Below, piece after piece: positions 56,318 through 64,000 of a stretch of 64,000 bases of DNA. The number at the start of each line of letters is the position of its first letter. Position 1 is the first letter of the stretch. The DNA comes from Heliomicrobium modesticaldum Ice1 (lineage in GTDB: Bacteria; Bacillota; Desulfitobacteriia; Heliobacteriales; Heliobacteriaceae). The stretch lies in the NCBI RefSeq assembly GCF_000019165.1, contig NC_010337.2, positions 985,001 to 1,049,000 of the forward strand. The letters run 5' to 3'. Below the pieces are notes generated by a model. The model was given only the letters and a program-made list of their open reading frames with translations, ran no database searches and was not told the origin of the DNA. The translations under genes were made by a program, and so were the position numbers.

Positions 56318-56357
56318 AAAAAGCCCGGCGGCTAGACCAAAGGGTCCGCCGCCGGGC
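56318..56357 (-). terminator. Intrinsic terminator between arsR and the permease gene
   Basis: A 9-bp GC-rich stem (GCCCGGCGG/CCGCCGGGC) with a 17-nt loop and TTTTT on the minus strand. Confidence 0.85.
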
Positions 56358-56391
56358 GAAAAGCTTTTATTCGTCATCCTGCAGGGTCCTC

Positions 56392-56778
56392 TTACCGGTG
56401 ACCTACATGCTCCAAACCCTGGGCCAACAGCCCCTTCACATGCTCGTCATCGAGGGCGTAATAGACCATCTTGCCCTCTTTGCGGTATCTGACAAGGCGA
56501 AGGCCCCGCAACAGCCGCAATTGATGGGATACAGCCGACTGGCTCATGTCGAGCAGGCTGGCCAGATCGCAGACACAGAGTTCACCGAAAGAGAGGGCGT
56601 GGAGCAGCCGGCTGCGGCTGGGATCGCCCAGGGCCTTGAACAGTTGGGCCAATTCCTGGTAGGTGTCCATCGGCAACAGCCGCTCTCGCCGCTTATCGAC
56701 CTGATCGGCATGGACGCAGTACTCATCACAGCGATCCATCGCAGTAGAAAGCGCCGAACCCCGCTCATCCGTTGGCAT
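56392..56778 (-). CDS. ArsR/SmtB-family metal-sensing repressor, CadC-like
   Basis: 128 residues with an ArsR winged helix (LDMSQSAVSHQLRLLRGLRLV). The Cys pattern 17, 21, 68 and 70 (ELCVC) matches the four-Cys alpha3N site of CadC with the same spacing. Asp111, His113, His124 and His127 reproduce the second, alpha5 site, with His where CadC has Glu. Soft-metal ions such as Cd, Pb or Zn are expected inducers. The ATG at 56778 has GGGGTG upstream. The likely target is the permease operon that follows. Confidence 0.9.
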   Translation of the reverse strand: MPTDERGSALSTAMDRCDEYCVHADQVDKRRERLLPMDTYQELAQLFKALGDPSRSRLLHALSFGELCVCDLASLLDMSQSAVSHQLRLLRGLRLVRYRKEGKMVYYALDDEHVKGLLAQGLEHVGHR

Positions 56779-57030
56779 ACAAAACACCCCATTCCAAGCC
56801 GCGCCTTTCGATCCGAACCGCCGCTGCCTTACACCCGAATCGCTGCACCTTTGCATCGGACTTACCGCTCCCTCACATCCGGCGACGGCCTGTCTAACTT
56901 AACTTCTCGATCGAGTCGGCCAATTCCTGCCGGCGCAAAGTTCTGGCAGGATTTTCCCGCTGCGAATCGAATACACTAGCAGAATCAGCAATCGTCATCA
57001 CCAAAAGAACCTTTCGAGGAGGGATTTGCC

Positions 57031-57528
57031 ATGACCACACCGGAAGAACGGCTGCTCGAAAACCACGAGCAAATCGTTGCAGAGATTGATGCCCTTGACC
57101 AGAAGCTATCCAAAATCCAGTGGGAGGAATCGACCCTCGAAACCCAGGAGACCTCCCTTTTGCAGCGGGTGATTGAGAACATCCTGCCGGCGCTCGATAA
57201 AATCTACCGGAGCGGGATCAAGTTCCCCATCGCCGATACAGGTCACCACTACCCGGAGATCGTCCTCATCTACGATGCGAAGAAGAAGGTCTTCTACACC
57301 CTGACCAAGAACGGCGAGATCATGGAGCGAGACTTTGTCACCCCGTCTGATGTCAACCTGTTGCCCACCTGGGTCTTCGTCTCCAAATATCCCCTCGAGC
57401 AGGTCATCGGCAACATCGCCGACGCCATCGATCGGTACCGCACCTTTATCATCGATGCAGAGCAGCGCCACGACCAGCGCAAACAGTTCCTCTCCAAGAT
57501 CCCGCAACTGAAAATCCCCAACCTGTAA
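57031..57528 (+). CDS. Conserved-looking protein of unknown function
   Basis: 165 residues with GAGGAGGG before the ATG. An N-terminal coiled coil (about 5-50) precedes a mixed alpha/beta region (FPIADTGHHYPEIVLIYDAKKKVFYTL) and a C-terminal helix. It is soluble, has no signal peptide and resembles no family I recognise. It is the plus-strand gene immediately before the DnaA-box cluster. Confidence 0.7.
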   Translation: MTTPEERLLENHEQIVAEIDALDQKLSKIQWEESTLETQETSLLQRVIENILPALDKIYRSGIKFPIADTGHHYPEIVLIYDAKKKVFYTLTKNGEIMERDFVTPSDVNLLPTWVFVSKYPLEQVIGNIADAIDRYRTFIIDAEQRHDQRKQFLSKIPQLKIPNL

Positions 57529-57556
57529 AGGTCTATTCCACAGCCAACGAGGGGGG

Positions 57557-57607
57557 TTATCCACAATTATTGTGGATTTTGGCTCTTTATCCACAGAGTT
57601 ATCCACT
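57557..57607. promoter_or_regulatory. Cluster of DnaA boxes
   Basis: Two perfect DnaA boxes ttatccaca lie at 57557-57565 and 57587-57595, and ttatccact (8 of 9) at 57599-57607. On the opposite strand 57571-57579 matches 7 of 9, and 57619-57627 is another 7 of 9. An AT-rich stretch follows at about 57660-57765. This is a DnaA-binding site of origin-like density. Confidence 0.8.
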
Positions 57608-57785
57608 AACTCCCCAATCTATCCCCAGTATCGACAGGATCGCGGCGATGGACAAGCGTCCGAGAAAAAATCGGTGGCACCGCAAAAAAAAAGCTGTACG
57701 CCACCCTTTTCTTTTGCTAAAATAAATCTCATGAAAACTATAAATTCAGAAAATTTGTAATTCGTAGTCACTGGGAGGGTATAGC

Positions 57786-59507
57786 ATGCACACGGAGCGT
57801 ATCCCTGTCTTCCCCGGCAATCCAAACCTGAAATCCTATGAAGAGGCCCGCGCGACCTTTCGATGGGAAGATGTGGAGCGCGAGTTCTCCTGGCACACAA
57901 CGGGAAAAGTGAACATCGCTTATGAGGCGATCGACCGGAACGTGCTGGAAAAAGGCCTTGGCGACAAAGTCGCGCTGTACTACTCCGATCCTGCCCGCCA
58001 GGAGGCGATCACCTACCGGCAGATGATGGAGCAATCCAACCGCTTCGCCAACGTGCTGCGCAAGCACGGCATCGGCAAAGGGGAACGGGTCTTCATCTTC
58101 ATGCCCCGCAGCCCTGAACTGTACTGGTCCTTCCTGGGCATCATCAAGGTGGGCGCCATCGCCGGTCCCCTCTTCGAAGCCTTCATGGAAGGCGCCGTCC
58201 GGGACCGCCTGGCTGACGCCGAGGCGGTCGCCATCGTCACCACGCCGGCACTGCGCAAACGCATCCCCAAGGAAGACCTGCCCCACCTGAAGCACATCTT
58301 CATGGTCGGCATTCCCGAAGGCGGTCTCGGCGAAGGCGAACTGGATTGGCACGCCGAGATGGCTGAAGCGTCGCCGGAAACGGACATCGAATGGGGCGAT
58401 CGCGAAGACCCCATGCTGCTCCTTTACACCTCCGGTTCGACGGGCAAGCCCAAAGGGGTGCTCCATGTCCACAACGGCATGATCCAGCACTACCAGACGG
58501 GCAAGTGGATCCTCGACCTCCGTCCCGATGACATCTACTGGTGCACCGCCGACCCCGGTTGGGTCACCGGCATCTCCTACGGCGTCTGGGCGCCCTATCT
58601 GAACGGCGTCACTTCCGTCGTCCGCGGCGGCCGCTTCCGCCCCGACGATTGGTATAAAACCATCCAAGACTACCAGGTCAACGTCTGGTACAGCGCCCCC
58701 ACCGCCTTCCGGATGCTCATGAGCGCCGGCGACGACATCGTCAAGCAGTTCGACCTCTCCTGCCTCCGCCACATCCTCTCCGTCGGCGAACCGCTCAATC
58801 CGGAGGTCATCCGCTGGGGTCTCAAGGTCTTCAACCGCCGCATCCACGACAACTGGTGGATGACCGAAACGGGCGGCCAGATCATCTCCAACTACCCTTG
58901 CATGGACATCAAACCCGGCTCCATGGGCAAGCCCTTCCCCGGCATCCACGCAGCCATCATCGATGACAAGGGCAACGAACTGCCGCCCTTGCAGATGGGC
59001 AACCTGGCCGTCAAAGCGCCTTGGCCCTCCATGATGCGCAAGATCTGGAAAAATGAGGCCAAGTACAACGAATACTTCAAGATCGAAGGCTGGTACATCT
59101 CCGGCGACTCGGCCTACATGGACGAAGAGGGATACTTCTGGTTCCAAGGCCGCATCGACGACGTGATCAACACCTCCGGCGAACGGGTCGGCCCCTTTGA
59201 GGTCGAGTCGAAGCTGGTTGAACACCCGGCTGTCGCCGAAGCCGGCGTCATCGGTAAGCCCGACCCGCTGCGCGGCGAGATCATCAAGGCCTTCATCGCC
59301 CTGCGAGAGGGCTACCTCTGGACAGAAGAGCTGAAAAAGGAGATCATCGACTTCGTCAAAAAAGGCTTGGCCGCTCATGCGGCGCCCCGCGAGATCGAGG
59401 TCCGCGACAAACTCCCCAAAACCCGTTCCGGCAAGATCATGCGCCGCGTCCTCAAGGCCTGGGAACTGGGCCTGCCGACAGGCGACCTCTCGACGATGGA
59501 AGACTGA
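57786..59507 (+). CDS. acsA: Acetyl-CoA synthetase (AMP-forming)
   Basis: 573 residues of the ANL superfamily; activates acetate (or a short acid) to acyl-CoA through acyl-AMP. The P-loop block YTSGSTGKPKG and the core YISGDSAYMDEEGYFWF with GRIDDVIN are present. The catalytic Lys is in KTRSGKIMRR near the C-terminus. GGGAGGG precedes the ATG. An AT-rich promoter region with TTGCTA and TATAAA about 19 bp apart lies upstream, next to the DnaA boxes. It is monocistronic with its own terminator. Confidence 0.92.
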   Translation: MHTERIPVFPGNPNLKSYEEARATFRWEDVEREFSWHTTGKVNIAYEAIDRNVLEKGLGDKVALYYSDPARQEAITYRQMMEQSNRFANVLRKHGIGKGERVFIFMPRSPELYWSFLGIIKVGAIAGPLFEAFMEGAVRDRLADAEAVAIVTTPALRKRIPKEDLPHLKHIFMVGIPEGGLGEGELDWHAEMAEASPETDIEWGDREDPMLLLYTSGSTGKPKGVLHVHNGMIQHYQTGKWILDLRPDDIYWCTADPGWVTGISYGVWAPYLNGVTSVVRGGRFRPDDWYKTIQDYQVNVWYSAPTAFRMLMSAGDDIVKQFDLSCLRHILSVGEPLNPEVIRWGLKVFNRRIHDNWWMTETGGQIISNYPCMDIKPGSMGKPFPGIHAAIIDDKGNELPPLQMGNLAVKAPWPSMMRKIWKNEAKYNEYFKIEGWYISGDSAYMDEEGYFWFQGRIDDVINTSGERVGPFEVESKLVEHPAVAEAGVIGKPDPLRGEIIKAFIALREGYLWTEELKKEIIDFVKKGLAAHAAPREIEVRDKLPKTRSGKIMRRVLKAWELGLPTGDLSTMED

Positions 59508-59552
59508 CGCTGATCACCGCCATTCTGCCATTCCCCCATTCACGCCCCACTT

Positions 59553-59595
59553 TGCGCCCCCGGCCACAGCGCCGGTGTGGGCGCATTTTTTTTTT
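59553..59595 (+). terminator. Intrinsic terminator after acsA
   Basis: Stem TGCGCCC/GGGCGCA with an inner CCGGC/GCCGG hairpin, followed by ten T. Confidence 0.93.
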
Positions 59596-59683
59596 GCCAG
59601 CAATCCCCGTTCTACGGCCCCCCTCGGACGGGAAACAATGAGACAAGAACGGAAAGGCCCGCGACAGGAGGACCACTCAACAG

Positions 59684-61114
59684 ATGGATAAGGACCGTCA
59701 AAGGCCCCACTTCAAAGCGATGGCGACGAAAAGAGCCGACAAGACTGGCGAATGGGCCGGCGTCATCGATCAGCCGGCGCCGTCGGAGACGAACATGGCC
59801 GAATTCGCCGGGACGGAGTTCGCCAGCGAGTGGGCCGGCGCAGTCAACCCCGCCATCCCGGTGTTGCGGCGGAAGGAGCAAGCCAAGACCGCCGGCGCGG
59901 CCAAAGCGAACAACTGGGTGCTCGCCGCTCTGGCCGGCGTGCCGCTGATCATGGTGCTCGGCAACTCCATGCTGATCCCCGCCTTCCCTCAGATCCGCGA
60001 CGCCATGGGCATCAGCCCGCTTCAGGTCGGCCTCTTGATCACCTTCTTCTCCATCCCCGCCGGCATCGCCATCCCCTTTCTGGGCTTTCTGTCCGACCGG
60101 ATCGGGCGGAAAAAGATCATGGTTCCCGCGTTGCTCCTCTACGGGCTTGGCGGACTCATCTCGGGCCTGTCCCCCGTCCTGTTTCAAAAATCCTACGCCG
60201 TCATGCTGACGGGGCGGATCATCCAAGGGCTGGCTGCCGCCGGTACAGCCCCCATCGCCATGGCCTTGATCGGCGATCTCTACCAGAGCCAGTCGCGCAA
60301 CAAAGCCCTGGGGGTGCTCGAGGCCACCAACGGCCTCGGCAAGGTGATCAGCCCCATCCTCGGCTCTCTGCTGGTCCTGCTCATCTGGTGGTCCCTCTTC
60401 TTCGTCTACGCCGCCCTGGCCGTTCCCGTCGCCCTAGCCATCGCCTTTCTGGTCAACGAAACGCCCTTATCGGCCCAACAGACCGGCAAAAGCTTTTCCG
60501 CCTACTTCTCCGGCGTCTCCGAACTGTTTCAGAAAAAGGCCGCCACCTTGTTGATCGCCTTTTTCGGCGGCATGCTCGCCCTCTTCACCCTTTTCGGCGT
60601 CCTCTCCTACCTCTCTGACGCCCTGGAAGCGACCTATGGGCTGCAAGGGGTCCGCAAAGGGCTTGTCCTGGCCATCCCCGTGTTGGCCTCGGCGAGCACG
60701 GCCCTGGGCACCGGCTTCTTCCTACAGAGACGGCCTCAGTACTTGAAGGCGTCCCTCCTCACCGGCCTCGGCCTCTTCTCGGTGTCGCTCATCCTATCGG
60801 CCTTGTTTCAGACCATCCCCGCCGTCCTTGCCCTGCTGGCTGTCCTCGGCCTCGGCGTAGGGCTGACGCTCCCCAGCCTGAACACCATCGTCACATCGTC
60901 CGCCTCGGAGGAGAAGCGGGGCGCTGTCACCGCCTTTTACGGCGGCGTTCGCTTCATCGGCGTCGCCCTCGGTCCACCCGTCTTCAGCCTGCTGGAAAAA
61001 AGCGGCCCCTGGGCGCTATACGGCCCCTGGGCAGCCGCCGGAGCGGCTACGCTGCTCCTCGCCTGGTTCTTCCTGAAAACACCGAAAAGCCAGGCAACCG
61101 GCGCGGCAAGTTAA
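59684..61114 (+). CDS. Major facilitator superfamily transporter
   Basis: 476 residues with about 12 membrane segments. Loop 2-3 has the MFS motif GFLSDRIGRKK, and GRIIQGLAAAG lies in segment 4. A hydrophilic N-terminal extension of about 75 residues is unusual for the family. It resembles drug-efflux (DHA1-like) members, but the substrate is unknown. AGGAGG lies about 13 nt before the ATG. Confidence 0.85.
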   Translation: MDKDRQRPHFKAMATKRADKTGEWAGVIDQPAPSETNMAEFAGTEFASEWAGAVNPAIPVLRRKEQAKTAGAAKANNWVLAALAGVPLIMVLGNSMLIPAFPQIRDAMGISPLQVGLLITFFSIPAGIAIPFLGFLSDRIGRKKIMVPALLLYGLGGLISGLSPVLFQKSYAVMLTGRIIQGLAAAGTAPIAMALIGDLYQSQSRNKALGVLEATNGLGKVISPILGSLLVLLIWWSLFFVYAALAVPVALAIAFLVNETPLSAQQTGKSFSAYFSGVSELFQKKAATLLIAFFGGMLALFTLFGVLSYLSDALEATYGLQGVRKGLVLAIPVLASASTALGTGFFLQRRPQYLKASLLTGLGLFSVSLILSALFQTIPAVLALLAVLGLGVGLTLPSLNTIVTSSASEEKRGAVTAFYGGVRFIGVALGPPVFSLLEKSGPWALYGPWAAAGAATLLLAWFFLKTPKSQATGAAS

Positions 61115-61177
61115 CCTGGCCTCAACATGCGGCCTAATCTTACACCAAAAACCAGGACTAACGGAGGAGGCAATCGG

Positions 61178-61348
61178 ATGCACTACCGCTATCGCCGTTC
61201 TCCCGCCGGCCATCGCCGGTGGATGAAGATGATGCCCTACATGCTCGTCGGTTGGCTGGGCCTGATCATCTGGTACATCAGTCAGGTCAACCGGATGACA
61301 GAAGCCGTCACCAACATCCGCGATACCTTGCGGCTCCGACGTCGCTAG
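61178..61348 (+). CDS. Small single-pass membrane protein (56 residues)
   Basis: The ATG at 61178 is preceded by GGAGGAGG. A basic head (MHYRYRRSPAGHRRWMK) is followed by one membrane segment (MLVGWLGLIIWYISQV) and a basic tail ending RLRRR. It is 63 bp past the MFS gene and may be co-transcribed. No family recognised. Confidence 0.7.
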   Translation: MHYRYRRSPAGHRRWMKMMPYMLVGWLGLIIWYISQVNRMTEAVTNIRDTLRLRRR

Positions 61349-61367
61349 AAACCTTCACCAGCGCTCG

Positions 61368-61826
61368 TCACTTGCTCAACCACCCGTAGATCTGCAAAAT
61401 CAGCGCCGTCAAGCCGCCGGCCATCAGCGGCCCTACGGGAATACCGCCGAAGAGGACGATGCCAAGGAGCGATCCCACGATCATCCCTACGATGATCTGT
61501 GGCTCCCCGGACAAGAGATCGATGCCTCGCTTGTTCAGGTTGGTGGCCAGGACGCCGCCAATCACGGCGATGATCCCCGGCAGGGAGGCGAAAGAGAGCA
61601 AGACCTCCCGCAGGCCGACCTTGCCGGTGGCAAAAGGCGCCAGCATGGCTAGGGTGAGCATGATCAGGCCTGTGTCGACGCCGTTTTGTTCGATCCACTC
61701 CAGCAGACCGCCCCAACCGAGATAACTCAGCGCAAGGATCGACGCGGCGGCCAAAGCAGTCATGGGAGAACGGGCGATGACACCCAGCAACAGTATGAGG
61801 ATCAGCAGCACGGTCCCACCACGCAA
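61368..61826 (-). CDS. DUF441 (UPF0756) membrane protein
   Basis: 152 residues with four hydrophobic segments. ILALSYLGWGGLLEWIEQNGVDTGLIMLTLAMLAPFATGK is the family block. The start is TTG after a perfect AGGAGGAG. It is 34 bp downstream of the ComB gene. Function unknown. Confidence 0.88.
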   Translation of the reverse strand: MRGGTVLLILILLLGVIARSPMTALAAASILALSYLGWGGLLEWIEQNGVDTGLIMLTLAMLAPFATGKVGLREVLLSFASLPGIIAVIGGVLATNLNKRGIDLLSGEPQIIVGMIVGSLLGIVLFGGIPVGPLMAGGLTALILQIYGWLSK

Positions 61827-61860
61827 GGCAACTCCTCCTGCGGGTCATCTGCTACTGATC

Positions 61861-62679
61861 TTATGCGCCCCCTTGGGTTCCATGCCATGAACTGCCACGA
61901 CTGCCCTTCTCCTCCTGAGCGAAGGACAGCTCCGGCGGCAACAGGCAGACACGGGCCACCGCCTGGTAGGCCAAGACGGGGAAGCGGTCTTCCTGCAGAC
62001 AGAAGGCCAGATCTGCTCCATCGCCCATCTCGACGAGCCTCCGGCCATGGACAGTCTGCGCCATCAGCGGCGCCAGTTGATGCTGATTGAATTGGAACAA
62101 CTGAAAGGCTGCAATAGCCAGCTCGTTGACGACAGCCGGGCGATTTTCCCAGATGTGGCCGAGGATTTTTCCGGCCGTAATGATGTCTTCCAGAGAAAAC
62201 TGCCCTTGTGTTCCTGCGCATAAAATGACCAGGTCATCGGGATCGTCCCGGATGATCCGGTTTGCCACCGTCTCGCCGTTCAACAAGCTGCCCACCAACA
62301 CCTGGGCGGCTTTTCGCGCTTTATGCAGGGCCACCGTGCCGTTGGTGGTGACGAGAAAAAGCGTCTTTCCGGCGACCACATCGGTTGTGTAGGCGCGAGG
62401 GGAGTTGCCCAGAAAGACCCCGGGGAGCGGGCGTCCTTGCCCTTCTCCCCCCAGCAACACCTTGTCAGGATCCCAACTGGACGATAACACCTGTGCCTCA
62501 TTCACGCTGGTCACCGGGAAGACCTGCTTGCAGCCGTTGGCCAGGGCGGTGACGATGGTGGAGGTGGCCCGCAGGGTATCGATGACCACCACGTACCTGC
62601 CTTCCAACTCATCCGGTGTAACATGTTGATGGGTGGCGATCACCTCGACGTACAAGCGACTCCCCTCCGGTTCTACCAT
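61861..62679 (-). CDS. comB: 2-phosphosulfolactate phosphatase
   Basis: 272 residues of the ComB family, which removes phosphate from (2R)-phosphosulfolactate to give sulfolactate. The blocks VVVIDTLRATSTIVTALANG, VLLGGEGQGRPLPGVFLGNSP and VTTNGTVAL are characteristic. AGGAGCGC precedes the ATG. It follows comA by 12 bp, so the two enzymes are made together. Confidence 0.93.
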   Translation of the reverse strand: MVEPEGSRLYVEVIATHQHVTPDELEGRYVVVIDTLRATSTIVTALANGCKQVFPVTSVNEAQVLSSSWDPDKVLLGGEGQGRPLPGVFLGNSPRAYTTDVVAGKTLFLVTTNGTVALHKARKAAQVLVGSLLNGETVANRIIRDDPDDLVILCAGTQGQFSLEDIITAGKILGHIWENRPAVVNELAIAAFQLFQFNQHQLAPLMAQTVHGRRLVEMGDGADLAFCLQEDRFPVLAYQAVARVCLLPPELSFAQEEKGSRGSSWHGTQGGA

Positions 62680-62691
62680 CGCGCTCCTGCT

Positions 62692-63534
62692 TTACAACCC
62701 TGCCTCTTCCAGACCGGCCTCATCTTTTCCCCTAGCTTTTTCCGCCACAGCGGGCGCGAGCGTATCGGAACGAAGACCACGGCGCAAAGACTCCAAGGCG
62801 ATCACCTCGGTGACCGGGATGTTGCCCAGGTTGACATTGACGCCGAAGCGCGCGATCAACGCCTGCTGTTGCTCTTTCAGCGGTGCCTCCCAGAGCAGCG
62901 CCTGTACATTCCCTACCGCATCGACCATTCTCTCCAGGTCATCGTCCCGAATTTGCCCCTTGGCGTCGTAAAAATTGACCCCTTTTCCTGACTCCCGCCC
63001 CTCTACGATCACATAGGAGGCACCTTCGGACAGGTCCTCCCCGATCTGTTGAATGATCGCCGGAAGGGAGAGGAGCTGACGAGGATCTTTTTTGCCGACT
63101 TCTGTCAGCACCTGGAAGCCCAGGCCGATCGCTTTTCGGATCAAGGTACGCCGTTCCCGAGGGGTTATGTGGATGGTCCCGTCGGAAATCTCGACCCAGC
63201 GGATGTCGACACCCTTCAGGCTGGCCAGCAACTCGTCATAGCCCCCCTGCCAGTAGGCGATCTCACCGAGCGTTCCCCCTACATAGACCTCCACACCGTA
63301 GCGCCGGGCGATGTTCACCTTCTGCTCCAGGATCTCGGGGCGGTAGAGGGCCGCTGAACCAAAACCGAGCTTGATAAAATCGATATGCTCGGCGGCCATT
63401 TCGAGCAGCTCATGAAACGACACCAACCCGACTCCTTTGTCAAAGACCATGGTCACTCCCTGGAAACGGGGCTTTTCCTGGCGAAACCCCGTCGGCCACG
63501 ATACCGGCGGAAACCAGAGCGGCTTGCAGGTCAT
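62692..63534 (-). CDS. comA: Phosphosulfolactate synthase
   Basis: 280 residues of the ComA TIM-barrel family, which adds sulphite to phosphoenolpyruvate. TMVFDKGVGL, FIKLGFGSAALY, VYVGGTLGEIAYWQGG and VEISDGTI are conserved. GGGGAAGG lies upstream of the ATG at 63534; the frame is open further but has no family sequence. In archaea this starts coenzyme M synthesis; in Bacillus it supplies sulfolactate to spores. Confidence 0.93.
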   Translation of the reverse strand: MTCKPLWFPPVSWPTGFRQEKPRFQGVTMVFDKGVGLVSFHELLEMAAEHIDFIKLGFGSAALYRPEILEQKVNIARRYGVEVYVGGTLGEIAYWQGGYDELLASLKGVDIRWVEISDGTIHITPRERRTLIRKAIGLGFQVLTEVGKKDPRQLLSLPAIIQQIGEDLSEGASYVIVEGRESGKGVNFYDAKGQIRDDDLERMVDAVGNVQALLWEAPLKEQQQALIARFGVNVNLGNIPVTEVIALESLRRGLRSDTLAPAVAEKARGKDEAGLEEAGL

Positions 63535-63622
63535 TCTCTCACCTTCCCCAAGTTCTATCTCACCATAGCCTATGAGAATCCCACGAGAAGGTTTGTGAGA
63601 ATCTTCGGCATTGACAAAAATA

Positions 63623-64000
63623 TCACAAGAACTTGACTGCGTAGGCGCTTTTGCCCAGCACGTCGAAGCTGTATCCCTCATGCTGCAATCGCTCGATGAT
63701 CTCCGGCAGTGCCTCCACTGTCGTCTTTTTCGCCGGGCTGTCGTGAAAAAGCACGATGACGGCTTTTTGACCTGCCGACTGCCGCGCAACGGCATTGACG
63801 ATGAGGTCCTTGTCCGGGGTCGCCTTCGACGCATCCAAAGAATCCACATTCCAATCAAAGTACTGATACCCCGCCTCGACGACCCGTCGGGACAAGGCGA
63901 CCATGAAGCCCCTTCCCGGAGATACACGGTTGTTGGATCCGCCGGGAAATCGTAGGATGTCGGGACGGATGCCCGTCTCTTCCGCGATCAGTTCATCGAG
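63623..64000 (-). CDS. Polysaccharide deacetylase (NodB-like), partial
   Basis: The C-terminal 125 residues are in the window; the start lies beyond 64000. The family block RFPGGSNN is read at the right edge, and IVLFHDS comes later. It probably removes acetyl groups from peptidoglycan or another cell-wall sugar polymer. It is about 90 bp upstream of comA on the same strand. Confidence 0.85.
   Translation of the reverse strand, partial: LDELIAEETGIRPDILRFPGGSNNRVSPGRGFMVALSRRVVEAGYQYFDWNVDSLDASKATPDKDLIVNAVARQSAGQKAVIVLFHDSPAKKTTVEALPEIIERLQHEGYSFDVLGKSAYAVKFL

Noticed and set aside
57557-57765. Calling this region oriC outright
   Set aside because: dnaA and dnaN are not adjacent, and no DnaA-trio or unwinding element could be shown by eye; only a DnaA-box cluster is supported.
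57768-59378. A 536-codon minus-strand frame opposite acsA
   Set aside because: It is an antisense shadow caused by codon bias; acsA has a full set of motifs and a good ribosome site.

Overview
The window reads as a chromosome segment of a GC-rich, endospore-forming, anaerobic Firmicute of the class Clostridia. The best guess is a heliobacterium or a close relative. This rests on the SCIFF peptide with its radical-SAM maturase, LL-diaminopimelate aminotransferase, a spore-type Lon protease, a tungsten-type aldehyde:ferredoxin oxidoreductase, a carotenoid-desaturase-like gene and many TTG/GTG starts. No photosynthesis gene is present, so genus is inference. The gene set purA, dnaB, rplI, gdpP, yybS, ssb, ychF, DUF951, walJ/yycJ, htrA and rlmH is the set that sits beside oriC in Bacillus, so the segment is probably origin-proximal, although dnaA itself is not here.

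Layout. 1-6.1 kb: hrpB, a MetE-like protein, then a 20-bp tandem repeat array split by an intact IS1380-family element. 6.1-13.9 kb: a glutamate-synthase-like flavoprotein, aldehyde:ferredoxin oxidoreductase, a decayed TnpB-like transposon, a 2-hydroxyacid dehydrogenase, a 10-bp degenerate repeat and a phytoene-desaturase-family gene. 13.9-26.7 kb: dapL, rlmH, a His-rich membrane protein, htrA, walJ, a methyltransferase, murA (active-site Cys replaced by Asp), a peptidase, a TPR protein, a CoA-binding/thioredoxin-reductase fusion and an M23 peptidase. 26.9-32.8 kb: scfB and scfA (the 47-codon SCIFF gene is easily missed), lgt, tRNA-Asp, tRNA-Glu, purA, an unexplained structured intergenic region and a beta-carbonic anhydrase. 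32.9-42.1 kb: dnaB, lonC, rplI, gdpP, yybS, ssb, ychF. 42.2-51.6 kb: small membrane proteins, DUF951, MscS, a HEAT protein, a YedF-like protein, M18 aminopeptidase, CvpA, DnaI, a DnaD-domain co-loader and an Rrf2 regulator. 51.7-64 kb: a Ski2-like helicase, a metal-linked permease cluster with a CadC-type ArsR sensor, an orphan gene beside a DnaA-box cluster, acetyl-CoA synthetase, an MFS transporter, DUF441, ComA/ComB and a truncated polysaccharide deacetylase.

Most genes lie on the minus strand in short operons ended by recognisable intrinsic terminators. Replication genes (dnaB, dnaI, DnaD-like co-loader, ssb) and envelope genes (murA, lgt, htrA, walJ, M23, cvpA) dominate. The points most worth a second look are the DnaA-box cluster at 57.56-57.61 kb, the structured RNA candidate between purA and the carbonic anhydrase, the Asp-type MurA, the terminator between scfA and scfB, the metal-sensor/permease cluster and the IS-split repeat array.
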